Source of the DNA: Planctomycetaceae bacterium
Lineage (GTDB): Bacteria > Planctomycetota > Planctomycetia > Planctomycetales > Planctomycetaceae
Reading direction: 5' to 3'
DNA length: 7,837 nucleotides
Assembly (NCBI GenBank): GCA_016795125.1
Contig: JAEUIG010000145.1
Coordinates: 1 to 7,837, forward strand
The notes under the pieces were generated by a model that saw only the letters and a program-made list of their open reading frames with translations, did not search any database and was not told the origin of the DNA. The translations under genes were made by a program, and so were the position numbers. Position 1 is the stretch's first letter. Each line of letters starts with the position of its first letter. Below are positions 1-6,106 of this stretch, one piece after another.

Positions 1-80
1 GATTGCGAATAGCAACGACCGCGCCCATCATAGACACGGATTCTTCGGCACGCATCCATTCAAGTCTGTCCAGCAACCCT

Positions 81-94
81 CAACGATAAACGAT
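81..94 (+). repeat. 7-base direct repeat before the DUF4126 gene start
   Basis: Two adjacent heptamers, CAACGAT and AAACGAT, differ only in the first two positions. They end 12 bases before the ATG at 107. No purine-rich Shine-Dalgarno sequence is visible between them and the start; the spacer is pyrimidine-rich (CAGCCCCTTCCC). A repeat with the same period sits before the next gene (788-808). It may be a remnant of a short tandem repeat or chance. Confidence 0.5.
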
Positions 95-106
95 CAGCCC
101 CTTCCC

Positions 107-697
107 ATGGACTGGACGATCGGACTCCTCTGCGGCATCGGACTCGCAGCCGCCTGCGGCTTCCGGGTGTTCGTCCCGTTGCTGGGCACGAGCCTCGCCG
201 GGATGAGCGGCCACCTGCAACTGGCCGAAGGCTTCGAGTGGATGTCGACCCCCGCCGCCGCCGTCGCATTCGGCACGGCGACCCTGCTGGAGATCGCCGC
301 CTACTACATCCCGTGGCTCGACAACCTGCTTGACGTCATTTCGACGCCGTCGGCGGCCATCGCGGGCACGATCCTCACGGCATCGATGGTGTCCGACGTC
401 TCTCCGTTTCTCAAATGGACGCTGGCCGTCATCGCCGGCGGCGGCGTTGCCGGCGCCGTCCAGAGCGGCACCGCTGTCATACGCGGCGCGTCCACGATCA
501 GCACGGCCGGCGCCGTCAATCCGCTGCTCTCGACGATCGAACTCATTCTCTCGGCCATCATGACAGTCCTCGCCGTCCTGCTGCCGATCCTGGCATTCGT
601 CCTCCTCGTGCTCATGATCGTCGCCGGCATCTGGATCTGGCGTCGTGGACGCCAAGCCGCAGCGCTGTCGGCCGCCCGAGCCGACGCGATCGAGTGA
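107..697 (+). CDS. DUF4126 family integral membrane protein
   Basis: A 196-residue, strongly hydrophobic protein, complete in the window. The N-terminus, with GIGLAAACGFRVFVPLL at residues 10-26, matches the conserved opening of DUF4126 (Pfam PF13548) proteins. Hydrophobic segments likely to cross or enter the membrane lie at about residues 5-30, 49-68, 82-95, 100-125 and 141-178. The tail from about 179 (RRGRQ) is basic then polar and probably cytoplasmic by the positive-inside rule. Acidic residues E62 and D72 flank the second segment. The family has no established function that I know of, so no substrate is proposed. The ATG at 107 is chosen because the family motif starts right after it and no upstream in-frame ATG is seen; the Shine-Dalgarno is weak or absent. 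An inverted repeat begins 9 bases after the stop, so co-transcription with the next gene is uncertain. Confidence 0.85.
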   Translation: MDWTIGLLCGIGLAAACGFRVFVPLLGTSLAGMSGHLQLAEGFEWMSTPAAAVAFGTATLLEIAAYYIPWLDNLLDVISTPSAAIAGTILTASMVSDVSPFLKWTLAVIAGGGVAGAVQSGTAVIRGASTISTAGAVNPLLSTIELILSAIMTVLAVLLPILAFVLLVLMIVAGIWIWRRGRQAAALSAARADAIE

Positions 698-706
698 AAT
701 ATAAAA

Positions 707-778
707 TCACCACAGAGACGCGGAGTTCGCAGAGAAAGAACAATAAATGCCTCTGCGATCTCCGCGCCTCTGCGGTGA
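707..778. repeat. Inverted-repeat element E1 (CRCRGAG cores)
   Basis: The 28-base arms at 707-734 and 751-778 are reverse complements with 3 mismatches and enclose a 16-base A-rich loop. The left arm carries cores CACAGAG (711), CGCGGAG (719) and CGCAGAG (728), spaced 8 and 9. The right arm carries their complements at 751, 760 and 768, spaced 9 and 8, an exact mirror. The outer ends read TCACC/GGTGA, as in element E4. It starts 9 bases after the stop of the DUF4126 gene and ends 30 bases before the next start. There is no U-tract after the right arm, so a classical intrinsic terminator is not supported, although the RNA should fold into a strong hairpin. Confidence 0.9.
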
Positions 779-787
779 GCCTCTTCC

Positions 788-808
788 AATCGAAAATCGA
801 AAATCCCC
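788..808 (+). repeat. 7-base direct repeat abutting the amidohydrolase start
   Basis: The sequence reads AATCGAA, AATCGAA, AATCCCC and then the GTG start at 809. The first two units are identical and the third shares its first four bases. The period equals that of the repeat at 81-94 before the previous gene. It fills the position where a Shine-Dalgarno would be expected, and no GGAG-like motif is present. Confidence 0.6.
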
Positions 809-1588
809 GTGCTCTGGGACCTCCACTGTCATCTTTCCGGCATCGACGGCGACACGCCCGACCTCCGGATGGCGAACCTGATCCGGTTCGCCGACCGCAT
901 GGGAATCGAGCGTGTCGTCGTATTCATGGGATATCCGTTCGCGACCGACCCGACGGCGGAGGAACTCCGTGTCCAGAACGACCAGGTGCTGCAGGCGCTC
1001 AGCCACTGGCACGATCGAGCATTCGGTTTCGCCTATGTGAGTCCGAAGCACGTCGACGCCAGCCTGGCCGAAATCGACCGCTGCATCCGCAACGGACCAC
1101 TGGTCGGGATCAAGCTGTGGGTCGCCGGACACTGCAGCGACACTGCCGTCGATGCGATCGTCCAGCGGTGTGCTGAATTGCAGGGAGTCATCTTTCAACA
1201 TACGTGGAATAAAGCGAACGGCAACCTGCCGGGTGAGTCGACGGCTGAGGACATGGCCGTCCTTGCGGCGCGGCACCCCGCCACGCCGCTGATCTGCGGC
1301 CACACCGGCGGCGACTGGGAGCTCGGCATCCGCGCGATCCGCGCTCACCTGAACGTCTCGATCGATCTCGGCGGCTCCGATCCAACCGCCGGCATCGTAG
1401 AAATGGCCGTTCGCGAGCTGGGTGCGGAACGGATCATCTTCGGCAGCGACGCCCCCGGCCGCAGCTTCGCCTCGCAACTCGCCAAGGTGAACAGCGCCGA
1501 TATTTCCAGCGAGTCCAGATCACTCATCCTCGGCGGCAATCTGAAGCGGCTGCTGCTGCCGATTCTGCGCGCGAAGGGCATCGCATGA
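809..1588 (+). CDS. Amidohydrolase-2 family metal-dependent hydrolase
   Basis: A 259-residue TIM-barrel hydrolase of the amidohydrolase-related superfamily (like Pfam PF04909), predicted cytoplasmic with no signal peptide. The expected metal and catalytic residues are visible in order: H6 and H8 of the HxH motif on strand 1 (DLHCHLSG), K102 in GIKLW, H131 in QHTWNK, H165 in CGHTGG and D214 in GSDAPG. These fit hydrolases or decarboxylases that activate water on zinc or a similar metal; the substrate cannot be read from the sequence. The start is GTG at 809: an in-frame stop lies at 776-778, no ATG falls between, and the family begins two to three residues before the DLHCH strand. The stop is 4 bases before element E2. 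The next gene encodes a diverged relative, suggesting an old duplication or a working pair. At about 260 residues it is a compact, single-domain member. Confidence 0.88.
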   Translation: MLWDLHCHLSGIDGDTPDLRMANLIRFADRMGIERVVVFMGYPFATDPTAEELRVQNDQVLQALSHWHDRAFGFAYVSPKHVDASLAEIDRCIRNGPLVGIKLWVAGHCSDTAVDAIVQRCAELQGVIFQHTWNKANGNLPGESTAEDMAVLAARHPATPLICGHTGGDWELGIRAIRAHLNVSIDLGGSDPTAGIVEMAVRELGAERIIFGSDAPGRSFASQLAKVNSADISSESRSLILGGNLKRLLLPILRAKGIA

Positions 1589-1592
1589 TCGC

Positions 1593-1761
1593 AGAAGAAT
1601 GGAACGCGGATGCCGCGGATTGAGCCGGATCAGCGCGGATCACCCGCGTTCCCAAACAACAGAACGATCAGGCTGTCGTGCGACTTGTCGCTTGAATTCA
1701 TGCTCCCGTTGTCTCATCCGCGTCTATCCGTCTGATCCGCTTCATCCGCGTTCCATTCTTC
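1593..1761. repeat. Inverted-repeat element E2 (GCGGAT cores) abutting a start codon
   Basis: The outer 19 bases are a perfect inverted repeat (1594-1612 with 1743-1761, GAAGAATGGAACGCGGATG). Inside, each arm has four cores. On the left GCGGAT, GCGGAT, CCGGAT and GCGGAT start at 1606, 1615, 1625 and 1635 (steps 9, 10, 10). On the right ATCCGC, ATCCGT, ATCCGC and ATCCGC start at 1716, 1726, 1735 and 1744 (steps 10, 9, 9, the mirror). Linkers between cores are not conserved, so the cores and spacing are what is kept. The central 72 bases (1642-1713) show no gene. The left end is 4 bases after the previous stop and the right end is 2 bases before the ATG at 1764, so the element fills nearly the whole 175-base gap. 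Confidence 0.92.
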
Positions 1762-1763
1762 CG

Positions 1764-2549
1764 ATGATCGACACCAACGTGTACCTGTCCCACTGGCCCT
1801 TTCGGCGGTTGCCGCTGGACGAGACGGACGCGCTCGTTGCAAAACTGCGCGCCGCCGGGATTGCGCAGGCCTGGGCCGGCAGTTTCGACGGTTTGCTGCA
1901 TAAAGACGTCACAGCGGTCAATGCACGCCTTGCCGATGAATGTGCTCGTCATGCCGACCTGCTGCTGCCGTTCGGCGCCATCAACCTTGCGCTGCCGGAC
2001 TGGCAGGGTGATGTGCGACGCTGCCGCGAGTCGCACGGCATGCACGGCATCCGGCTGCATCCCAACTACCACGGGTATCGACTCGACGATCCCCGGTTCG
2101 GCGAACTGCTGACACTGGCCGGGCAGCACCGCCTGATTGTGCAGGTCGTCGTGCGGATGGAGGACGACCGCACGCAGCACCCGCTCGTGCGCGTCCCGGG
2201 CGTCGATCTCACGAACCTGGCGAACGTCCTGGCCGCTCAGCCGCAGGTACAGGTCCAGCTCCTCAACAGCGGCCGCGACGTGACGCCGACGCTGCTCCGC
2301 GAACTGGCCGAACTGCCAAACGTCTGGCTCGATTTCGCGATGACGGAGGGCGTCGGCGGCGTCGCCCAGCTCGCCGGCGACTTCCACATGGACCGCGTGC
2401 TGTTGGGAACCTACGCGCCGTTCTTTCCCGTCGAGTCATCACTCCTCAAGCTCGACGAATCCGAACTCGGCCACACCTTGCGCGACCGATTCACTCGCAA
2501 GAACGCCGAACAGCTCACCCGCCTCGCCGGCAAGAAACCGGGACAATGA
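1764..2549 (+). CDS. Amidohydrolase-like protein with degenerate metal site
   Basis: A 261-residue predicted cytoplasmic protein with the amidohydrolase-2 barrel layout. It opens with MIDTNVYLSHWPFRRLP, then HGIRLHPNYHGY (residues 94-105), QVVVRMEDDRTQHP (127-140) and LLGTYAPFF (213-221). Aligned by position with the upstream gene, the HxH pair is N5/Y7, the third-position histidine region reads QVVVR, and the final GSD is GTY. Most metal ligands are therefore missing, although H99 and H103 remain. Either it binds its ligand without canonical catalysis or it uses another site. The open frame extends upstream to 1599, but those 55 residues are a translation of element E2 with no family similarity, so the ATG at 1764 is preferred. 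No Shine-Dalgarno is visible because the repeat arm occupies the leader. The protein is complete, and the two relatives probably act together (inference). Confidence 0.8.
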   Translation: MIDTNVYLSHWPFRRLPLDETDALVAKLRAAGIAQAWAGSFDGLLHKDVTAVNARLADECARHADLLLPFGAINLALPDWQGDVRRCRESHGMHGIRLHPNYHGYRLDDPRFGELLTLAGQHRLIVQVVVRMEDDRTQHPLVRVPGVDLTNLANVLAAQPQVQVQLLNSGRDVTPTLLRELAELPNVWLDFAMTEGVGGVAQLAGDFHMDRVLLGTYAPFFPVESSLLKLDESELGHTLRDRFTRKNAEQLTRLAGKKPGQ

Positions 2550-2583
2550 AGTTGGCGCCTGCCCCTCGATGTTTGAAGTCACA

Positions 2584-2608
2584 GAAGAATGGCATGCTTC
2601 AATTCTTC
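2584..2608. repeat. Short hairpin resembling the ends of element E2
   Basis: GAAGAAT (2584-2590) and ATTCTTC (2602-2608) are perfect 7-base inverted arms around an 11-base loop. The 11-mer CAGAAGAATGG at 2582-2592 is identical to 1592-1602, the outer left edge of element E2. This short hairpin could be an E2-type element whose interior has been lost, left next to element E3. Confidence 0.55.
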
Positions 2609-2690
2609 CTTTGCGACCTTCGTGACCTTCTGTAAACCCTGCTTCTTTTCGACGTGAAAGACTTTACAGAAGATCACGAAGGACACGAAG
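2609..2690. repeat. Inverted-repeat element E3 (CACGAAG cores, reversed polarity)
   Basis: The 28-base arms at 2609-2636 and 2663-2690 are reverse complements with 4 mismatches around a 26-base loop. The left arm reads CTTTGCG (2609), CTTCGTG (2618) and CTTCTGT (2627). The right arm reads ACAGAAG (2666), CACGAAG (2675) and CACGAAG (2684). All steps are exactly 9. Unlike E1, E2 and E4, the purine-rich cores are in the right arm, so the arms point the other way. A further ACAGAAG at 2581-2587 could pair with CTTCTGT at 2627-2633, which suggests the right end of one element fused to the left end of another. It starts 59 bases after the upstream stop. Confidence 0.85.
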
Positions 2691-2699
2691 TTGTATGGT

Positions 2700-2712
2700 C
2701 TCGTGTCACGAG
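2700..2712. promoter_or_regulatory. 13-base perfect palindrome, possible operator
   Basis: CTCGTG-T-CACGAG is a perfect inverted repeat with a one-base centre, lying 10 bases after element E3 and about 90 bases upstream of the candidate -10. The size suits a dimeric helix-turn-helix regulator, but the position is far upstream for a repressor and no regulator gene is present. It may equally be part of the repeat cluster or chance. Confidence 0.3.
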
Positions 2713-2779
2713 TCGTGTGTGCGTTCAGCCTGTTCCGCGACTTTCTTGTCTGACTGGTTCTCATTGAGTGCGTGATCGG

Positions 2780-2810
2780 GTGACCAACCGGCGGCGGAGT
2801 TTGGTATGAT
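2780..2810 (+). promoter_or_regulatory. Candidate extended -10 promoter for the PSD1/DUF1501 operon
   Basis: TGGTATGAT at 2802-2810 matches the extended -10 pattern TGnTATAAT with one mismatch in the hexamer. The best -35 is GTGACC at 2780-2785 (four of six to TTGACA) with a long 19-base spacer, so recognition would lean on the extended -10. Transcription would start near 2817 and leave a leader of about 90 bases before the GTG at 2908. It sits in the only sizeable gap upstream of the two-gene unit. Confidence 0.4.
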
Positions 2811-2893
2811 CGCAATCATTCCATAAGCGGCCTGTGTCGCCAAAAGTTTGTGACGGGCAGGTCGACGCTCGCGCCACACCAGTGCTTCCGTTC

Positions 2894-2900
2894 GGAGAGG
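2894..2900 (+). promoter_or_regulatory. Ribosome binding site that fixes a GTG start
   Basis: GGAGAGG lies 7 bases upstream of the GTG at 2908. It is the clearest Shine-Dalgarno in the window and supports GTG as the start, since the signal peptide begins directly there. Confidence 0.7.
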
Positions 2901-2907
2901 CCAAACC

Positions 2908-5900
2908 GTGCGAATCGCTGTCGCCACTCGCATTCTGGGATTGTTCGCGGCGTTATCGCTCGCGGGGACGAGCCATGCCGATGCGCCGGTCCGGTTCAAC
3001 CGCGATGTCCGCCCGATCCTGGCCGATACCTGCTTCAAGTGTCACGGTCCCGATTCGGTCTCTCGGCAGGCCGACCTGCGGCTCGATCGCGAGGCGGGCT
3101 TGCGCGGAACGACGGGGGAAGGAGCGCCGGTCGTCTCAGCAGGTGACGCGGCGGCCAGCGAGCTGTATCGGCGCCTGATCACCGATGATCCATCGCAACG
3201 GATGCCGCCGGCCGATTCCGGACGCACCCTGTCGGCCGAGCAGATCGACACGCTCCGCCGCTGGATCGAGGAAGGCGCCGCCTGGGAAGACCACTGGGCG
3301 TTTCTTCCGCCCGCCCGAACGAAACCGCCGGCGGTCAATCAAGCAGACTGGGCGCACAACGGCATCGACCACTTCGTGCTGGCCGAACTGGAACGCCGCG
3401 GCTGGTCACCGTCGAGCGTAGCAGCCGACGAAACGCTCATCCGCCGGGTCACGCTCGACCTGACCGGCCTGCCGCCGACACCGGCCGAAGTCCAGGCGTT
3501 CTGCGACGACACGCGTCCCGAACGCTACGAACTGCTCGTCGATCGTCTGCTGGCGTCGCCGCGGTTCGGCGAGCACATGGCGGTCGACTGGCTGGATGCC
3601 GCGCGATTTGCCGACACCAGCGGCTATCAGACCGACGGTCCGCGCGAAATGTATCGCTGGCGCGACTGGGTCATCGCCGCCTACAATGCCGACATGCCGT
3701 TCGATCAGTTCACGATCGACCAGCTCGCAGGCGACCTGCTGCCGAATCCCAACCTTGAGCAACAGATTGCGACCGGGTTCAACCGCAACCACCGTGCGAA
3801 CTCCGAAGGGGGCATCATCCCCGAGGAGTACGAAGTCGAATACGTGGTGGACCGAGTCGATACCACGTCGTCCGTCTGGCTCGGACTGACGATCGGCTGC
3901 GCCCGCTGTCACGAGCACAAGTACGATCCGATCAGCCACGAGGACTACTACCGGCTGTTCGCCTACTTCAACAAAGTCCCGGAGTACGGGCGCGCACTGA
4001 AGCTTGGAAACTCTCCGCCCTACATTCCCGCTCCGACGCCTGACCAGGCACAGGTCCTGGAGCGGTATGCTGCGGAGCGCGACGCCGCTGCCGACGCGTG
4101 GCGCGCCGTCGAACAGCGGGCCGACGCCGACCAGCGCGCCTGGGAGGAGTCTGCGAAGCTGTCATCACCGATCGAGTGGACGTTGACCGACACGCTCGAC
4201 TCGCGCTTCCGCCTCGACGGCGGCCTGTCCGATGACGTGGATTTTGAGCGCGTCCTCGAAACCCGCACTGACAGCGCCGTGACGACGGCACAGACCGAAG
4301 CCGTCTCCGTCGGCGAAGTGGCGGCGACGTTCACCGAGGGACCGATGGGCGCGGCGATGGAGTTCGACGGCGCGTCGTACCTCAGCACGCCCGGCGCGGG
4401 GCGATTCGGATTTCTCGACTCAATGAGCGTCGCCGCCTGGGTACGGCCCGAAGGCGACGCCACCGGCGGCATTGTGTCCCGGATGACGGACGACACCGAC
4501 ACCGAAGGCTGGGCGTTGCACCTGCGCGACGGACACCTGCAGGCCAATCTGGTCAACCGCTGGCTGGATGACTCCATCCGCGTCGAATCCGTCGCGCCGC
4601 TGAAATCCGGTGAATGGCAGCACGTCGTCATGACGTACGATGGCTCGCGCTGGGCGGCCGGCGTCCGCATTTACGTCAACGGCGAACAGCAGCCTGTCCG
4701 CGTCCTGCTGGACGCCATCAATTCGTCGTTCGTGCGCGAGGAACCGCTGCGGATCGGCTCCGCCGGCAACCGCGAGCGTTTCACCGGTGCGATTGCCGAT
4801 GTCCGCCTGTACCGCCGCGAACTGTCGCCGCGTGACGCCCAGGTCGTTTCAGCCGTGGAGTCGATCGACGCCATCGCACTATTGCCGCCCGCAGCCCGGA
4901 CTGCCGCACAAGCCGCCAAGCTGCAGGAGTACTTTCTCACACGCGCGGCCGCACTCGACATCCGGTCTGCCTATGCGGCCCAGCGGGACGCTGCGGCAAA
5001 ATACGCGAAGTATGTCCGCTCCCTGCCGAACACGATGGTGATGACCGAAACGGGCCAACGGCAGGCGCACGTGCTGATGCGCGGCGCGTACGATAAGCCG
5101 GGAGCGGAAGTGTCGCCGGGCGTGCCACAGTCGCTGCTCGGGGGACAACCCGACCCGGGCGGCAATCGGCTCGACCTCGCCCACTGGATCGTCGATTCCT
5201 CCAACCCGCTGACCGCGCGCGTCGCCGTCAACCGGCTGTGGCAGAAACTGTTCGGCAACGGACTCGTGAAAACCAGCGAAGACTTCGGCACGCAGGGAGA
5301 ACCTCCCAGCCACCCCGAACTGCTCGACTGGCTGGCCACCGAGTTCGTCCGCACCGGCTGGGACCAGAAGGCCCTGCTCAGGAAGATCGTCACCAGTGCG
5401 ACGTATCGGCAGTCGTCATCGGCAAGCCCCGAGAACATCGCCGCCGACCCCGAGAACCGCTGGCTGTCGCGCGGCCCGCGCTTCCGCATGCCGGCCGAAA
5501 TGGTCCGTGATCAGGCGCTGGCCGTCGCCGGCCTGCTGCAGGACCGCCTCGGCGGACCGTCTGTGAAGCCCTATCAGCCCGACGGCCTGTGGCAGGAAAT
5601 CGCCAGCGACACCGAGTATGTCCGCAGCACCGGTCCCGATCTGTATCGCCGGAGCCTGTACGCATTCGTGAAACGGACTGTCGCCAATCCCACCCTCGTC
5701 GTGTTCGACTCCTCGACGCGCGAGTCCTGCATCCTGCGCCGCACGCGCACCAACACTCCGCTGCAGGCCCTGACGTTGCTCAACGACGTCACGTTTGTCG
5801 AAGCCGCCCGCGTCGCGGCGACGCGAGTCCTCGAAGGCACGGCAACCACCGACGACGATCGACTTTCACGGCTGATGGCGCTCGCGACCTCGCGAACCCC

Positions 5901-6102
5901 CGCGGCGACCGAACTCGATGTCCTGCGGCGCACGCTCGCCGGACATCGCGAACATTTCCGGAACGATCCCGCCGCTGCCGCCGAGTTGATCGACATCGGC
6001 GACTCCGCGGCGCCGGCCGACGTGGATCCGGTCGAGTTGGCGGCCTTTACGCTGGTCGCCAGCCTTGTGCTGAATCTCGACGAAGTCATCACGAAAGAAT
6101 GA
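2908..6102 (+). CDS. Exported PSCyt1-PSCyt2-LamG-PSD1 planctomycete cytochrome protein
   Basis: A 1064-residue multidomain protein. Residues 1-24 form a Sec signal peptide (hydrophobic LGLFAALSLAG, likely cleavage after SHA). PSCyt1 (PF07635) covers about 27-130 with haem motif C42-x-x-C45-H46 and a possible axial methionine in RMPP (M99). PSCyt2/DUF1549 (PF07583) covers about 150-357 with a second CxxCH at C331-C334-H335 (CARCHEHKYDP). A helical, charged linker at 379-415 leads to a LamG/concanavalin-like domain (PF13385 type) at about 480-650, including MEFDGASYL, WVRP and IYVNGEQ. PSD1/DUF1553 (PF07587) covers about 752-1010 (NPLTARVAVNRLWQKLFGNGLV, residues 766-787; RTNTPLQALTLLND, 947-960). 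The C-terminus ends in LNLDEVITKE as in complete family members. Domain content predicts a periplasmic dihaem protein with a carbohydrate- or surface-binding module; the biochemical role is not established. The stop is 4 bases before the DUF1501 gene, implying coupled expression. Confidence 0.93.
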   Translation: MRIAVATRILGLFAALSLAGTSHADAPVRFNRDVRPILADTCFKCHGPDSVSRQADLRLDREAGLRGTTGEGAPVVSAGDAAASELYRRLITDDPSQRMPPADSGRTLSAEQIDTLRRWIEEGAAWEDHWAFLPPARTKPPAVNQADWAHNGIDHFVLAELERRGWSPSSVAADETLIRRVTLDLTGLPPTPAEVQAFCDDTRPERYELLVDRLLASPRFGEHMAVDWLDAARFADTSGYQTDGPREMYRWRDWVIAAYNADMPFDQFTIDQLAGDLLPNPNLEQQIATGFNRNHRANSEGGIIPEEYEVEYVVDRVDTTSSVWLGLTIGCARCHEHKYDPISHEDYYRLFAYFNKVPEYGRALKLGNSPPYIPAPTPDQAQVLERYAAERDAAADAWRAVEQRADADQRAWEESAKLSSPIEWTLTDTLDSRFRLDGGLSDDVDFERVLETRTDSAVTTAQTEAVSVGEVAATFTEGPMGAAMEFDGASYLSTPGAGRFGFLDSMSVAAWVRPEGDATGGIVSRMTDDTDTEGWALHLRDGHLQANLVNRWLDDSIRVESVAPLKSGEWQHVVMTYDGSRWAAGVRIYVNGEQQPVRVLLDAINSSFVREEPLRIGSAGNRERFTGAIADVRLYRRELSPRDAQVVSAVESIDAIALLPPAARTAAQAAKLQEYFLTRAAALDIRSAYAAQRDAAAKYAKYVRSLPNTMVMTETGQRQAHVLMRGAYDKPGAEVSPGVPQSLLGGQPDPGGNRLDLAHWIVDSSNPLTARVAVNRLWQKLFGNGLVKTSEDFGTQGEPPSHPELLDWLATEFVRTGWDQKALLRKIVTSATYRQSSSASPENIAADPENRWLSRGPRFRMPAEMVRDQALAVAGLLQDRLGGPSVKPYQPDGLWQEIASDTEYVRSTGPDLYRRSLYAFVKRTVANPTLVVFDSSTRESCILRRTRTNTPLQALTLLNDVTFVEAARVAATRVLEGTATTDDDRLSRLMALATSRTPAATELDVLRRTLAGHREHFRNDPAAAAELIDIGDSAAPADVDPVELAAFTLVASLVLNLDEVITKE

Positions 6103-6106
6103 CGCC

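Larger units (their letters stand above)
2550..2907. other. 358-base non-coding gap with repeat, palindrome and likely promoter
   Basis: This gap separates the amidohydrolase-like gene from the cytochrome/PSD1 gene. I see no credible protein gene on either strand: the open frames here cover repeat sequence or run into the coding region out of frame. It contains a short hairpin (2584-2608), element E3 (2609-2690), a 13-base palindrome (2700-2712), a candidate extended -10 promoter (near 2780-2810) and the ribosome binding site at 2894-2900. The stretch 2713-2779 shows nothing recognisable. Confidence 0.75.

Noticed and set aside
80..655. Antisense open frame of 191 codons over the DUF4126 gene
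   Set aside because: Low-complexity Asp/Glu/Arg/Gly translation, the usual mirror of a GC-rich hydrophobic gene.
707..778. E1 as a classical intrinsic terminator
   Set aside because: The hairpin is strong but no run of T follows the right arm, and the arms are much longer and more modular than a terminator stem.
707..1477. Antisense open frame of 256 codons over the amidohydrolase
   Set aside because: Lies opposite a gene with clear catalytic motifs and begins inside element E1; no domain signature.
1642..1713. A small gene or RNA in the E2 centre
   Set aside because: 72 bases with no start plus ribosome binding site, no further clear inverted repeat and no recognisable motif.
2579..2815. 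Antisense 78-codon frame in the gap before the cytochrome gene
   Set aside because: Mostly translated from E3 and the neighbouring non-coding sequence; no family features.
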